A DNA stretch of 64,000 nucleotides. Source: Arachis hypogaea (lineage: Eukaryota > Streptophyta > Magnoliopsida > Fabales > Fabaceae). Under the pieces are notes generated by a model that worked only from the letters and a program-made list of their open reading frames with translations, was not told where the DNA came from and searched no databases. The position numbers and the translations under genes were made by a program. The stretch's first letter is position 1. Each line of letters opens with the position of its first letter. The stretch covers positions 38,177,419-38,241,418 of the forward strand of contig NC_092042.1 in NCBI RefSeq assembly GCF_003086295.3. The letters are read 5' to 3'. This document shows, in pieces, positions 43,295-54,949 of this stretch.

Positions 43295-44793
43295 TGGTGC
43301 ACGAAATTGCAATCACACTTTTGCAATTCCGCACAACTAACCAGCAAGTGCACTGGGTCGTCCAAGTAATACCTTACGTGAGTAAGGGTCAATCCCACGG
43401 AGATTGTCGGCTTGAAGCAAGCTATGGTTATCTTGTAACTCTTAGTCAGGATATCAATAATTATCAGGGTTGATTGTAAAGAGTAAAAGAACATGAAATA
43501 AATACTTGTTTTGCAGTAATGGAGAATAGGTTGAGGTTTTGGAGATGCTCTATCTTCTGAATCTCTGCTTTCCTACTGTCTTCTTCTTCAAGCACGCAAG
43601 GCTCCTTCCATGGCAAGCTGTATGTAGGGTTTCACCGTTGTCAATGGCTACCTCCCATCCTCTCAGTGAAAATGTTCAACGCGCTCTGTCACAGCACGGC
43701 TAATCATCTGTCGATTCTCAATCAGGTTGGAATAGAATCCAGTGATTCTTTTGCGTCTGTCACTAACGCCTAGCCTTCAGGAGTTTGAAGCTCGTCACAG
43801 TCATTCAATCCTTGAATCCTACTCAGAATACCACAGACAAGGTTTAGACCTTCCGGATTCTCTTGAATGCCGCCATCAATTCTAGCTTATACCACGAAGA
43901 TTCTGATTAAGGAATCCAAGAGATATCTACTCAATCTAAGGTAGAACGGAGGTGGTTGTCAGGCACACGTTCATAGTTGAGAATGATGATGAGTGTCACG
44001 GATCATCACATTCATCAGGTTTAAGAACAAGTGATATCTTAGAATGGAAGCAAGCATGATTGAATGAAAAACAGTAGTAATTGCATTAATCTATCAAGAC
44101 ACAGCAGAGCTCCTCACCCCCAACCATGGGGTTTAGAGACTCATGCTGTAGCAGATACAATGAGAAATGTGTAAAGTGTCATGAGGTCCAGATACAATGT
44201 CAAAAGATCCTATTAATAGTGAACTAGTAACCTAGGGTATACAGAAATGAGTAAATGACGAAAAAATCCACTTCTGGGTCCACTTAGTGTGTGCTTGGGC
44301 TGAGCATTGAAGCTTTCATGTGTAGAGACTTTTTCTGGAGTTAAACGCAGCTTTTATGCCAGTTTGGGCGTTTAACTCCAATTTTTATGCCAGTTCCAGC
44401 GTTAAACGCTGGGAATTCTGAAGCAGATTTGCAACGCTGGTTTGGGCCATCAAATCTCGGGCAAAGTATGAACTATTATACATTGCTGGAAAGCCCAGGA
44501 TGTCTACTTTCCAACGCCATTGAGAGCGCGCCAATTGGGCTTCTGTAGCTCCAGAAAATTCACTTTGAGTGCAGGGAGGTCAGAATCCAATAGCATCTGC
44601 AGTCCTTTTCAGCCTCTGAATCAGATTTTTGCTCAGGACCCTCAATTTCAGCCAGAAAATACCTGAAATCACAGAAAAACACACAAACTCATAGTAAAGT
44701 CTAGAAAAGTGAATTTTTACTAAAAACTAATTAAAACATACTAAAAACATACTGAAAACAATGCCAAAAAGCGTATAAATTATCCACTCATCA
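43295..44793 (-). repeat. R6 3' LTR (1499 bp)
   Basis: TGGTGCACG...CACTCATCA. TATA-like TATTAATAGG is on the minus strand at 44218-44209, with palindrome remnants at 44340-44415 upstream of it in element sense. U5 hairpins are at 43372-43387 and 43341-43356. Same family as R7 by eye. Confidence 0.92.
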
Positions 44794-45709
44794 CAACACC
44801 AAACTTAAATTGTTGCTTGTCCCCAAGCAACTGAAAACCAAAATAGAATAAAAAGAAGAGAATATACTATAGACTCCAAAATATCAAAGAAACTTAGCTC
44901 CAATTAGATGAGCGGGACTGTTAGCTTTTTGCTTTCGAACAGTTTTGGCATCTCGCTTTATCCTTTGAAGTTCAGAATGATTGGCATCTATAGGAAATCA
45001 GAACTCAGATAGTGTTATTGATTCTCCTAGTTAAGTATAATGATTCTTGAACATAGCTATTTTATGAGTCTTGGCTGTGGCCCAAAGCACTCTGTCTTCC
45101 AGTATTACCACCGGATACATAAATGCCACAGACACATACTTGGGTGAACCTTTTCAGATTGTGACTCAGCTTTGCTAGAGTCCCTAATTAGAGGTGTCCA
45201 GGGTTCTTAAGCACACTCTTTTTGCTTTGAATCACAAATTTATTTCTTCTTCTCTCTTCTTTTTTTTCATTTTTTTTGAATCATTGCTTTTTCTTGCTTC
45301 AAGAATCAATTTGATGATTTTTCAAATCCTCAATAACAGTTCTCCTTTTCCCTCATTCTTTCAAGAGCCAACAATTTTAACATTCTTAAATCAACAAATT
45401 CAAAAGACATATGCACTGTTCAAGCATTCATTCAGAAAACAAAAAGTATTGTCACCACATCAAACTAATTCAACTAGTTTCAAAGATGAATTCAAATTCC
45501 TGTACTTCCTGTTCTTTTGTGATTAAAGCATTTTTCATTTAAGAGAGGTGATGGATTCATAGGACATTCATAGCTTTAAGACATGAACTTAATTTTTATT
45601 AATCATGAATTAAGAACAATACTCAAAAATAGATATAAGATGAGACTAGTAAGGATAGAAAAAAAATTAAATAGGCTCCTAATGATAGAGGTTATCACAG
45701 AGTTAGGAC
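44794..45709 (-). other. R6 3' non-coding region with hairpin module
   Basis: Hairpin GTTGCTTG-GGGA-CAAGCAAC in element sense at 44812-44831, then TTTAAGTTTGGTGTTG against the LTR. The rest is the common 3' segment (GTGACTCAGCTTTGC, CCACAGACACAT). No gene. Confidence 0.75.
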
Positions 45710-46822
45710 TCAACAACCTTGATTTTGAGAAGTGGACGCTCCCTCAAATTGAGGGGAGAACTTTTGGCGTTTCAACTCTTGAAGTTCACGCCCCTGCTTC
45801 TCTTGTTCCTTCAGCAATTTGCAGAGCATGCAGTTCTGATTCTGCTGTTCTTCCTTAAGTTGCTCCATGGTTTCTTGCAACTTGGTGATAGATGCTTCTA
45901 GGCTGGCCCAGTAGTCAATTTCAGAAAATTCAGGGAGGAACTCCTGCACCCTCTTTTTGATAGAGTTGTCTTGCATTTGTCCTTCTATTGACTTCTTGGT
46001 GATTGGATGTTCAATGGGTATGAATTCATCTACTCCCATCTTTACCCCAGCCTCTTTACAGAGCAAAGAGATCAAACTTGGGTAAGCTAGTTTGGCTTCA
46101 GTGGAATTCTTATTTGCAATTGTGTAGATCTCACAAGCAATCAGATGATGAACCTCCACTTCTTTTCCAAGCATAATGCAATGAATCATCACTGCTCTCT
46201 TGATAGTGACCTCAGAACAGTTGCTAGTGGGCAATATGGAATGCCCAATAAAGTCTAGCCAACCTCTTGCAATTGGTTTGAGGTCTCCCCTCTTGAGTTG
46301 GTTTGGGACACCTTTTGAATTGGTTATCCACTTAGTCCTAGGGAGGCATATGTCCTCTAGAACTTGATCCAACCCTTTATCTGCTCTCACCATTCTCCTG
46401 TTAAAGGATTCAGGATCATCTTGCAGTTGAGGCAATTTGAAGATCTCTCTTATTTTGTCCAGATGGAAGTAGATAACTTTTCCTCTGACCATGGTTCTGT
46501 AAGTATGGAAAGCAGTTCCAGTCATTCTCTGCTTATTTGTCAGCCACAGATTTGAGTAGAATTCCTGAACCATATTTCTTCCAACCTTTATCTCAGGATT
46601 GGTTAGAACTTTCCATCCTCTGTTTCGAATTTGCTCTTGGATCCCCGGATATTCATCTTCTTTCAGATCGAATTTGACTTCCGGGATCACTGACCACAGA
46701 CCCATTATTTTGTGATAATGGTCTTCATGTTCTTTGGTTAAGAACTTCTCTTGATTCCAAAGATTCTTTGGATTATTCTCTTTCTTTCCTCTTAAATTGG
46801 TTTGTTTTCCCTTAGGAGCCAT
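45710..46822 (-). CDS. R6 ORF2: plant transposon protein-type gene, intact (370 aa)
   Basis: Start at ATG 46822 (MAPKGKQTNLRGKKENNPK); an upstream GTG-started extension would include the hairpin leader. Same domain order as R4 and R7: LKEDEYPGIQEQIRNRGW, VQEFYSNLW, GWLDFIGHSILPTSNCSEVTIKRAV, then coiled coil (EASITKLQETMEQLKEEQ) and the end ASTSQNQGC. Open throughout although the gag-pol of R6 has many breaks. It is nearly the same protein as R7 ORF2, which lies in the opposite orientation. Confidence 0.85.
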   Translation of the reverse strand: MAPKGKQTNLRGKKENNPKNLWNQEKFLTKEHEDHYHKIMGLWSVIPEVKFDLKEDEYPGIQEQIRNRGWKVLTNPEIKVGRNMVQEFYSNLWLTNKQRMTGTAFHTYRTMVRGKVIYFHLDKIREIFKLPQLQDDPESFNRRMVRADKGLDQVLEDICLPRTKWITNSKGVPNQLKRGDLKPIARGWLDFIGHSILPTSNCSEVTIKRAVMIHCIMLGKEVEVHHLIACEIYTIANKNSTEAKLAYPSLISLLCKEAGVKMGVDEFIPIEHPITKKSIEGQMQDNSIKKRVQEFLPEFSEIDYWASLEASITKLQETMEQLKEEQQNQNCMLCKLLKEQEKQGRELQELKRQKFSPQFEGASTSQNQGC

Positions 46823-46859
46823 GATCTTAATGAATCTTGGCTTAGTGATCACGGAAAAG

Positions 46860-46897
46860 CACACCAAACTTAGAGGTTTGCTTGTCCCTCAAGCAAA
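46860..46897 (-). other. R6 hairpin module in the ORF2 leader
   Basis: Element sense TTTGCTTG-AGGGA-CAAGCAAA (46877-46897, loop one base longer than in R4/R7), then CTCTAAGTTTGGTGTG; 54 nt from hairpin to ATG. Confidence 0.7.
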
Positions 46898-46967
46898 AGA
46901 AAGGAAAGAGGGAAGAGAGGAGGAGAGCGAATTCGAATGGTGTGGGGAAATAGGGAGGCCGACCATG

Positions 46968-46975
46968 TTTAAATA
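46968..46975 (-). promoter_or_regulatory. R6 internal TATA-like box for ORF2
   Basis: Element sense CTATTTAAACATG; 70 nt upstream of the hairpin, the spacing of R4 and R7. Confidence 0.5.
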
Positions 46976-47220
46976 GGAGGGGAGGAGAGATTTTCGAAAA
47001 TTTGAGGGAGATTTGGGAAGATATGAAAAAAAATTGAGGAGATAATTGAGTTTTTGAAAGAGCTTTGGAAAGGATTTGAAATAGATTTGAAGAAGATTTT
47101 AATTTTTGAAATTGGAAGGTGAATGATGAAAGATTGTAATGTGTTTATGCAGAAAAATATGGATCAAACAAGAAAGTTTGAAAAAAATTTGAAGTGGGAA
47201 ATAAAATCTCCTCCCCTTGC

Positions 47221-47523
47221 CTTTCTGGCGTTAAACGCCCAGAATGGTATCCATTCTGGCGTTTAACGCCCATTTGTTGGCCAATTTGGGCGTTTAACGC
47301 CCAGCCAGGTACCCTGGCTGGCGTTAAATGCCAGAAATCCCTTTATCACTGGGCAGTTTGCTAAACGCCCAGGATGCTGCACACTTGGTGTTAAACGCCC
47401 AGAATGGTTCCCATTCTGGCGTTTAACGCCCAAAATGGCACCTTTACTGGCGTTAAACGCCCAGAATGGTGCCATTCTGGCGTTTAACGCCCAAAGTACC
47501 CCTTACTGGCATTTTTTTGCCAG
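47221..47523. repeat. R6 array of GGCGTTTAACGCC palindromes
   Basis: About nine palindromes (TGGCGTTAAACGCCCA, TGGCGTTTAACGCCCA and relatives), several in pairs around ATGGTNCCATTC, between ORF2 and the post-pol hairpin. Confidence 0.9.
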
Positions 47524-47630
47524 TAAGCTCTTTTTCTCTGCTTTTTGCACTGAATCCTTCTGTAACTCTGTGAATTCCTTAAATTTTGATAATTGCCCTT
47601 GTAGAAACAAAACATATGACCTGCTAATGA

Positions 47631-47646
47631 CTGAGTTGCCTCCCAG
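47631..47646 (-). other. R6 post-pol hairpin, one stem mismatch
   Basis: Element sense CTGGG-AGGCAA-CTCAG; the mismatch is a C to T change relative to R4 and R7. Confidence 0.65.
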
Positions 47647-47692
47647 CAAGCGCTTCTTTAATGTCTTTAGCTGGACCTTCACTGAGGATCAT

Positions 47693-49217
47693 TGATGAGC
47701 GGATAATTTATACGCTTTTTGGCATTGTTTTTAGTATGTTTTTAGTATAATCTAGTTAGTTTTAAGTATATTTTTATTAGTTTTTAGCTAAAATTCACTT
47801 TTCTGGACTTTACTATGAGTTTGTGTGTTTTTCTATGATTTCAGGTATTTTCTGGCTGAAATTGAGGGTCCTGAGCAAAAATCTGATTCCGAGACCAAAA
47901 AGGACTGCAGATGCTGTTGGATTCTGACCTCCCTGCACTCGAAGTGGATTTTCTGGAGCTACAGAAGCCCAATTGGCGCGCTTTCAACGGCGTTGGAAAG
48001 TAGACATCCTGGGCTTTCCAGCAATATATGATAGTCCATTCTTTGCCCAAGATTTGATGGCCCAAACCGGCGTGGCAAATCAGCCTCAGAAATTCCAGCG
48101 TTTAACGTTGGAGCTGGCATAAAACTTGGAGTTAAACGCCCAAACTGGCATGAAAGCTGGCGTTTAACTCCAGAAAAGGTCTCTACATGAAAATGCTTCA
48201 TTGCTCAACCCAAGCACACACCAAGTGGGCCCGGAAGTGGATTTTTAAGTCATTTACTCATCTCTGTATACCCTAGGCTACTAGTTTACTATTAATAGGA
48301 TCTTTAGACATTGTATCAGAACCTCATGACACTTTACACTTTTTCTTGGTGTACTTTCCACGGCATGAGTCTCTAAACCCCATGGTTGGGGGTGAGGAGC
48401 TCTGCTGTGTCTCGATGAATTAATGTAATTACTACTGTTTCTTATTCAATCATGCTTGCTTCCAATCCAAGATATTACTTGTTCTTAACCCGGATGAATG
48501 TGATGATCCGTGACAATCATCATCATTCTCAACTATGAACGTGTGCCTGACAACCACCTCCGTTCTACCTTAGATTAAGTAGTTATCTCTTGGATTCTTT
48601 AACCGGAATCTTCGTGGTATAAGCTAGAACCGATGGCGGCATTCAAGAGAATCCGGAAGGTCTAAACCTTGTCTGTGGTATTCTGAGTAGGATTCAATGA
48701 TTGAATGACTGTGACGTGCTTCAAACTCCTAGCAGGCGGGGCATTAGTGACAGACGCAAAAGAATTACTGGATTCTATTCCGGCCTGACCGAGAACCGAC
48801 AGCTGAATTCCGCGTGCTGTGACAGAGCATATGCAATCGTTTTCACTGAGAGGATGGGAGGTAGCCATTGACAACGGTGAAACCCTACATACAGCTTGCC
48901 ATGGAAGGAGCCTTGCGTGTCTGAAGAAGAAGACAGTAGGAAAGCAGAGATTCAGAAGATGGAGCATCTCCAAAACCTCAACCTATTCTCCATTACTGCA
49001 AAACAAGTAATCATTTCATGTTCTTTTGTCTTTCACAATCAATCCTGATAATTTCTGATATCCTGACTAAGATTTACAAGATAACCATAGCTTGCTTCAA
49101 GCCGACAATCTCCGTGGGATCGACCCTTGCTCACGCAAGGTATTACTTGGACGACCCAGTGCACTTGCTGGTTAGTTGTGCGGAGTTGCAAAAGTGTGAT
49201 TGCAATTTCGTGCACCA
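47693..49217 (+). repeat. R7 5' LTR
   Basis: TGATGAGCGG...CGTGCACCA. Palindromes (CCAGCGTTTAACGTTGG, GAGTTAAACGCCC, TGGCGTTTAACTCCA) are at 48095-48174; TATA-like TATTAATAGG at 48290-48299; U5 hairpins at 49125-49140 (CCTTGC/GCAAGG, loop TCAC) and 49156-49171 (CCAG/CTGG, loop TGCACTTG). Confidence 0.97.
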
Positions 49218-49223
49218 AGTTTT

Positions 49224-49241
49224 TGGCGCCGTTGCCGGGGA
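49224..49241 (+). other. R7 primer-binding site, tRNA-Asp type
   Basis: TGGCGCCGTTGCCGGGGA, 6 nt after the LTR. Confidence 0.96.
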
Positions 49242-49775
49242 TTGTTGAGTTTGGACAACTGACGGCTTATCTTGTTGCTTAGATTAGGACTATTTTATTT
49301 TTGTTGGTTTAGAGTCTTTTAGTTGAGTCTAGTTTCATATTTTAAGATTGGTGTCAGTTGCATGCTTTTGTTTTTCTTTTAATTTTCGATTTTGCATGTT
49401 CTTAGTCCCTTTTTGATTCATAAAAATTCTAAGTTTGGTGTCCTCCTTGTGTTTTTCCTTTAAAATTTTCGAAAAATTAGTGTTTGATTTTCTAAAAATT
49501 TTAAGTTTGGTGTCTTTTGTGTTTTTCTCTTTCCTCTTTTTAAAAATCAAATCTTTTTCATAAAGAAATTTTCAATCATATCTTTTTAATTGCTGTTTTC
49601 AAAATCTTTTTGATCAACTAATTGATTCAATTCTCAATTTGCTTTGATCTTATTTTCTTTTTGATTTTCGAATTTTCACTTTAATTTTCTTTTGTTTTAT
49701 TTTATTTTTTCGTTTAATTAAAAAAAAAACAAAATTTATCTCCTTGCAATCATTATCATTTCCCTTTTGTCCATT
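49242..49775 (+). other. R7 5' leader
   Basis: T-rich leader with repeated TCTAAGTTTGGTGTC words (near 49430 and 49500) and ATTTTCGAAAA. No gene. Confidence 0.65.
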
Positions 49776-52700
49776 ATGGACTTAAGTTGGATTAATCAGT
49801 CCAAAAGGACTCTGGGGTCATATGCTAACCCCATTACAGCTGCATATGGGAGTAGCATCTGTACACCTCCCATCAAAGCAAGCAGCTTTGAATTAAATCC
49901 TCAACTCATTATCATAGTGCAGCAAAATTGCCAGTATTCCGGTCTTCCACAGGAAGAACCTACTGAGTTTCTGGCACAGTTTTTACAAATTGCTGACACA
50001 GTACATGATAAAGAGGTAGATCAAGATGTCTACAGACTATTACTGTTTCCATTTGCTGTAAAAGATCAAGCTAAAAGGTGGTTGAATAACCAACCTACAG
50101 CAAGCATAAAAACATGGAAACAGTTGTCAGACAAATTCCTGAATCATTTTTACCCTCCAAAAAGGATGACACAGTTAAGGCTGGACATCCAAGGCTTTAA
50201 ACAAGAGGATAATGAATCCCTTTATAATGCCTGGGAGAGGTATAGAGGTATGCTAAGGAAATGTCCCTCTGAAATGTTTTCAGAGTGGGTACAGTTAGAC
50301 ATTTTCTACTATAGGCTTACAGAAAAAGCTCAGATGTCTTTAGACCACTCAGCTGGTGGATCTATACACATGAGGAAGACAATTGAAGAAGCTCAAGAGC
50401 TTATAGACACTGTTGCTAGAAACCAATATTTGTATTCTAGCAATGAGTTCTCTCCAAAAGAGGAAGTCATGACAGTAGTCACTGACCCTAGTCCTCAAGA
50501 ACAGATAATTGAGCTTAATCAACAATTGCTCCTGATGACAGAACAGTTAGCAGACTTTAAAGAGATGCTCTATGAAACTAAAGTTGCTAACAAGAACATA
50601 GAACTGCAGTTGAATCAAGCAAAACAGCAAATATCTAAACAGATAACAGAGGAATGTCAAGCAGTTCAATTGAGGAGTGGGAAGACCCTGAATAACACTG
50701 CTCAAAAGAGTAAAAAGCCAAACAAGGAACAATTGACAGAGGACAACCAAACTACTGTTCAAAATCCCTCTGAGGACAGTAAGAGCCCAGAGAGGAATGT
50801 CATTGGCGTTCAAACGCCAGAAAGGGAAGGAAAGCTGGCGTTAAACGCCCATTCCTTGCCTAGATCTGGCGTTCAAACGCCAGAAAAGGGGGAAAAGTTG
50901 GCGTTAAACGCCCAATTTCCACCCAATCCTGGCATTCAGACGCCTAGGGAGAATCAGACACCTGAGAGTGCTGACAGTAATCCCTCTAACAAGGCTTCTT
51001 CAACCACTTCTGTAAGGAATAAACCTGCAGCATCTAAGGTTGAAGAATATAAAGCCAAAATGCCTTATCCTCAAAAACTCCGCCAAGCGGAGCAGGATAA
51101 GCAATTTGCCCGCTTTGCAGACTATCTAAGGACTCTTGAAATAAAGATTCCGTTTGCAGAGGCACTTGAGCAAATACCTTCTTATGCTAAGTTCATGAAA
51201 GAAATCTTAAGTCATAAGAAGGATTGGAGAGAAACTGAAAAAGTGTTTCTCACTGAAGAATGCAGTGCAGTCATATTAAAGAGCTTACCAGAAAAGCTTC
51301 AAGATCCTGGAAGCTTTATGATACCATGCTCATTAGAAGATGCTTGCACCAAGACAGCCCTATGTGATCTTGGAGCAAGCATCAATCTAATACCTGCATC
51401 CACTATCAGAAAGCTTGGGTTGACTGGAGAAGTCAAACCAACCCGGATATGCCTCCAACTTGCTGATGGCTCCATTAAACACCCATCAGGCATAATTGAG
51501 GACATGATTGTCAAGGTTGGGCCATTTGCCTTTCCAACTGACTTTGTGGTTCTGGAAATGGAGGAGCACAAGAGTGCAACTCTCATTCTAGGAAGACCTT
51601 TCCTAGCAACTGGACGAACTCTCATTGATGTACAAAAAGGGGAAGTAACCTTGAGAGTCAATGAGGATGAGTTCAAGTTGAATGCTGTAAAAGCTATGCA
51701 GCATCCAGACACACCAAATGACTGCATGGGCGCTGACATTATTGACTCTCTGGTAGAAGAGATCAATATGGCTGAAAGCCTAGAATCAGAGCTTGAGGAC
51801 ATCTTCAAAGATGCTCAAACTGATCAAGAAGAACCAGAGGAAGCAAAGGAATTTTCGAAAATTCCTCAGGAGGAGGATAAGCCTCCCAAACCTAAACTCA
51901 AACCACTACCACCATCCCTGAAGTATGCATTTCTGGGAGGGGATGAAACTTTTCCAGTGATTATAAGCTCTGCTTTAAATCCACAGGAAGAGGAAGCACT
52001 GATTCAAGTGCTAAGGACACACAAGACAGCTCTTGGGTGGTCCATAAGTGATCTTAAGGGCATTAGCCCAGCTAGATGCATGCACAAGATCCTATTGGAG
52101 GATAATGCTAAACCAGTGGTCCAACCACAGAGGAGGCTAAATCCTGCCATGAAGGAGGTGGTGCAGAAAGAGGTCACTAAATTACTAGAGGCTGGGATTA
52201 TTTATCCTATTTCTGATAGCCCCTGGGTGAGCCCTGTCCAAGTTGTTCCCAAAAAGGGAGGCATGACAGTAGTTCATAATGAAAAAAATGAACTGGTTCC
52301 TACAAGGACAGTCACAGGGTGGCGCATGTGTATTGACTACAGAAGGCTCAATACAGCCACCAGAAAGGATCATTTTCCTTTACCATTCATAGACCAAATG
52401 CTAGAAAGACTAGCTGGTCATGACTACTACTGCTTTTTGGATGGCTATTCAGGTTACAACCAAATTGCAGTAGATCCTCAGGACCAAGAGAAAACAGCAT
52501 TTACTTGCCCTTCTGGCGTGTTTGCCTACAGAAGGATGCCTTTTGGTCTGTGTAATGCACCTGCAACCTTTCAAAGGTGCATGCTCTCTATCTTCTCAGA
52601 TATAGTAGAGAAATTTTTGGAAGTCTTCATGGATGACTTCTCAGTATATGGAGACTCATTCAGCTCCTGTCTTAATCACCTAGCACTTGTCCTGAAAAGA

Positions 52701-54782
52701 TGCCAAGAGACTAACCTGGTTTTAAACTGGGAGAAATGTCACTTTATGGTGACAGAAGGAATTGTCCTTGGGCACAAAATTTCAAGCAAGGGAATAGAGG
52801 TGGATAAGGCAAAGGTAGAGGTAATTGAAAAATTACCACCACCTGCCAATGTTAAGGCAATCAGAAGCTTTCTGGGGCATGCAGGATTCTACAAAAGGTT
52901 TATAAAGGATTTTTCGAAAATTGCAAAACCTTTGAGTAACCTGTTAGCTGCTGACACACCATTTGTGTTTGACACACAGTGTCTGCAGGCATTTGAGACC
53001 CTGAAAGCTAAGCTGGTCACAGCACCAGTCATCTCTGCACCAGATTGGACATTACCATTTGAACTAATGTGTGATGCCAGTGACCATGCCATTGGTGCAG
53101 TGTTGGGACAGAGGCATAACAAGCTTCTGCACGTCATTTACTATGCCAGTCGTGTTCTAAATGACGCACAGAAGAACTACACAACAACAGAAAAAGAGTT
53201 ACTTGCAGTGGTCTATGCCATTGACAAGTTTAGATCCTATCTAGTGGGATCCAAAGTGGTTGTGTACACTGACCATGCTGCTCTTAAATACTTACTCACA
53301 AAGCAGGATTCAAAACCCTGGCTTATAAGATGGGTGTTGCTTCTGCAAGAGTTTGATATAGAAATAAGAGACAGAAAAGGGACAGAGAACCAAGTAGCTG
53401 ATCATTTGTCCCGAATAGAACCAGTAGCCGGGGCGTCCCTCCCTTCTACTGAGATCTCTGAGACTTTCCCAGATGAGCAACTCTTTGCCATTCAGGAAGC
53501 TCCATGGTTTGCAGATATTGCAAATTTTAAAGCTGTGAGGTTCATACCCAAAGAGTACAGCTACGTGCAGAGAAAGAAATTAATTTCAGATGCCAAGTAC
53601 TACCTCTGGGATGAACCATATCTCTTTAAGAGATGTGCTGACGGAGTGATCCGCAGATGTGTACCGAGAGAAGAAGCACAAAAGATCCTATGGCACTGCC
53701 ATGGATCACAGTATGGAGGACATTTTGGAAGTGAGCGAACAGCCACTAAAGTCCTCCAATGTGGCTTCTACTGGCCTACTCTCTATAAAGATTCCCGGGA
53801 GTTTGTGCGTAACTGTGATAGTTGCCAAAGAGCTGGTAACTTGCCTCACGGATATGCCATGCCTCAACAAGGGATATTAGAGATAGAATTGTTTGATGTA
53901 TGGGGAATTGACTTCATGGGGCCATTCCCACCATCATACTCAAACACTTACATTCTGGTGGCTGTGGACTATGTATCTAAGTGGGTAGAAGCAATTGCTA
54001 CACCCACTAATGATACCAAGACCGTGCTGAAATTCCTCCAGAAACACATCTTCAGCAGGTTTGGTGTTCCCAGAGTACTAATCAGTGACGGGGGCACTCA
54101 TTTCTGCAACAGACAGCTATACTCTGCTATGGTTAGATATGGAATTAGCCACAAAGTGGCAACTCCGTATCATCCACAGACAAATGGGCAAGCTGAGGTC
54201 TCTAACAGAGAACTAAAAAGAATCCTAGAACGGACTGTGATGGCCCGAAGAAAGGATTGGGCAAAGATCTTGGATGATGCTCTGTGGGCATACAGAACAG
54301 CATTCAAGACTCCTATAGGGACCTCTCCATACCAACTGGTATATGGGAAGGCCTGTCATTTGCCCGTGGAACTGGAACATAAAGCCTACTGGGCAACCAG
54401 ATTCCTAAACATGGATGCACAGTTGGCTGGTGAAAAAAGATTACTCCAGCTAAATGAGCTAGAGGAGTTCAGACTCAATGCCTTTGAAAATGCAAAAATC
54501 TATAAGGAAAAGGCAAAGAAATGGCATGACAAGAAGTTGTCAACCAGAGTCTTTGAGCCAGGACAAAAAGTTCTGCTCTTCAACTCTAGGCTCAGACTGT
54601 TTCTAGGAAAACTCAAATCCCGGTGGAGGGGTCCGTATGTGATTACAGGAGTGTCACCATATGGATATGTTGAGCTTCAGGATACTGATTCTGACAAAAC
54701 GTTCATTGTTAATGGACAGAGAATCAAGCATTATCTTGAAGGAAATTTTGAGCAGGAATGCTCAAAACTGAGACTTGAGTGA
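49776..54782 (+). CDS. gag-pol: R7 gag-pol polyprotein, complete (1668 aa)
   Basis: Start at ATG 49776 ([14 protein letters not shown]); the 3 codons upstream would need TTG. Domains: capsid-type gag core, residues about 30-215 ([43 protein letters not shown]); coiled-coil-prone segment 240-290; linker with palindrome-encoded GVQTP/LALNA, about 343-390; protease CDLGASIN at about 529; RT from about 800 with FMDDFS at 951-956; RNase H about 1090-1200 ([35 protein letters not shown]); integrase HHCC about 1308-1350, catalytic D about 1378, D about 1438 (ISDGGTHF), E about 1474 ([10 protein letters not shown]), and C-terminal [16 protein letters not shown]. No CCHC knuckle and no chromodomain seen. 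It makes the particle protein and the enzymes for reverse transcription and integration. Confidence 0.95.
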   Translation: MDLSWINQSKRTLGSYANPITAAYGSSICTPPIKASSFELNPQLIIIVQQNCQYSGLPQEEPTEFLAQFLQIADTVHDKEVDQDVYRLLLFPFAVKDQAKRWLNNQPTASIKTWKQLSDKFLNHFYPPKRMTQLRLDIQGFKQEDNESLYNAWERYRGMLRKCPSEMFSEWVQLDIFYYRLTEKAQMSLDHSAGGSIHMRKTIEEAQELIDTVARNQYLYSSNEFSPKEEVMTVVTDPSPQEQIIELNQQLLLMTEQLADFKEMLYETKVANKNIELQLNQAKQQISKQITEECQAVQLRSGKTLNNTAQKSKKPNKEQLTEDNQTTVQNPSEDSKSPERNVIGVQTPEREGKLALNAHSLPRSGVQTPEKGEKLALNAQFPPNPGIQTPRENQTPESADSNPSNKASSTTSVRNKPAASKVEEYKAKMPYPQKLRQAEQDKQFARFADYLRTLEIKIPFAEALEQIPSYAKFMKEILSHKKDWRETEKVFLTEECSAVILKSLPEKLQDPGSFMIPCSLEDACTKTALCDLGASINLIPASTIRKLGLTGEVKPTRICLQLADGSIKHPSGIIEDMIVKVGPFAFPTDFVVLEMEEHKSATLILGRPFLATGRTLIDVQKGEVTLRVNEDEFKLNAVKAMQHPDTPNDCMGADIIDSLVEEINMAESLESELEDIFKDAQTDQEEPEEAKEFSKIPQEEDKPPKPKLKPLPPSLKYAFLGGDETFPVIISSALNPQEEEALIQVLRTHKTALGWSISDLKGISPARCMHKILLEDNAKPVVQPQRRLNPAMKEVVQKEVTKLLEAGIIYPISDSPWVSPVQVVPKKGGMTVVHNEKNELVPTRTVTGWRMCIDYRRLNTATRKDHFPLPFIDQMLERLAGHDYYCFLDGYSGYNQIAVDPQDQEKTAFTCPSGVFAYRRMPFGLCNAPATFQRCMLSIFSDIVEKFLEVFMDDFSVYGDSFSSCLNHLALVLKRCQETNLVLNWEKCHFMVTEGIVLGHKISSKGIEVDKAKVEVIEKLPPPANVKAIRSFLGHAGFYKRFIKDFSKIAKPLSNLLAADTPFVFDTQCLQAFETLKAKLVTAPVISAPDWTLPFELMCDASDHAIGAVLGQRHNKLLHVIYYASRVLNDAQKNYTTTEKELLAVVYAIDKFRSYLVGSKVVVYTDHAALKYLLTKQDSKPWLIRWVLLLQEFDIEIRDRKGTENQVADHLSRIEPVAGASLPSTEISETFPDEQLFAIQEAPWFADIANFKAVRFIPKEYSYVQRKKLISDAKYYLWDEPYLFKRCADGVIRRCVPREEAQKILWHCHGSQYGGHFGSERTATKVLQCGFYWPTLYKDSREFVRNCDSCQRAGNLPHGYAMPQQGILEIELFDVWGIDFMGPFPPSYSNTYILVAVDYVSKWVEAIATPTNDTKTVLKFLQKHIFSRFGVPRVLISDGGTHFCNRQLYSAMVRYGISHKVATPYHPQTNGQAEVSNRELKRILERTVMARRKDWAKILDDALWAYRTAFKTPIGTSPYQLVYGKACHLPVELEHKAYWATRFLNMDAQLAGEKRLLQLNELEEFRLNAFENAKIYKEKAKKWHDKKLSTRVFEPGQKVLLFNSRLRLFLGKLKSRWRGPYVITGVSPYGYVELQDTDSDKTFIVNGQRIKHYLEGNFEQECSKLRLE

Positions 54783-54823
54783 TTCTCAGTAAAGGTCCAG
54801 CTAAAGACAGTAAAGAAGCGCTT

Positions 54824-54841
54824 GCTGGGAGGCAACCCAGT
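54824..54841 (+). other. R7 post-pol hairpin
   Basis: CTGGG-AGGCAA-CCCAG, preceded by AAAGAAGCGCTTG, about 40 nt after the gag-pol stop. Confidence 0.75.
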
Positions 54842-54949
54842 CATTAGGAGGTTATATGAATTGTTCTTACAGAGGCAAGTATCAAAAATGAAGGAATTCA
54901 CAGAGTTACAGAAGGATTCAGCTCAAAAAGCAGAGAAAAAGAGCTTACT

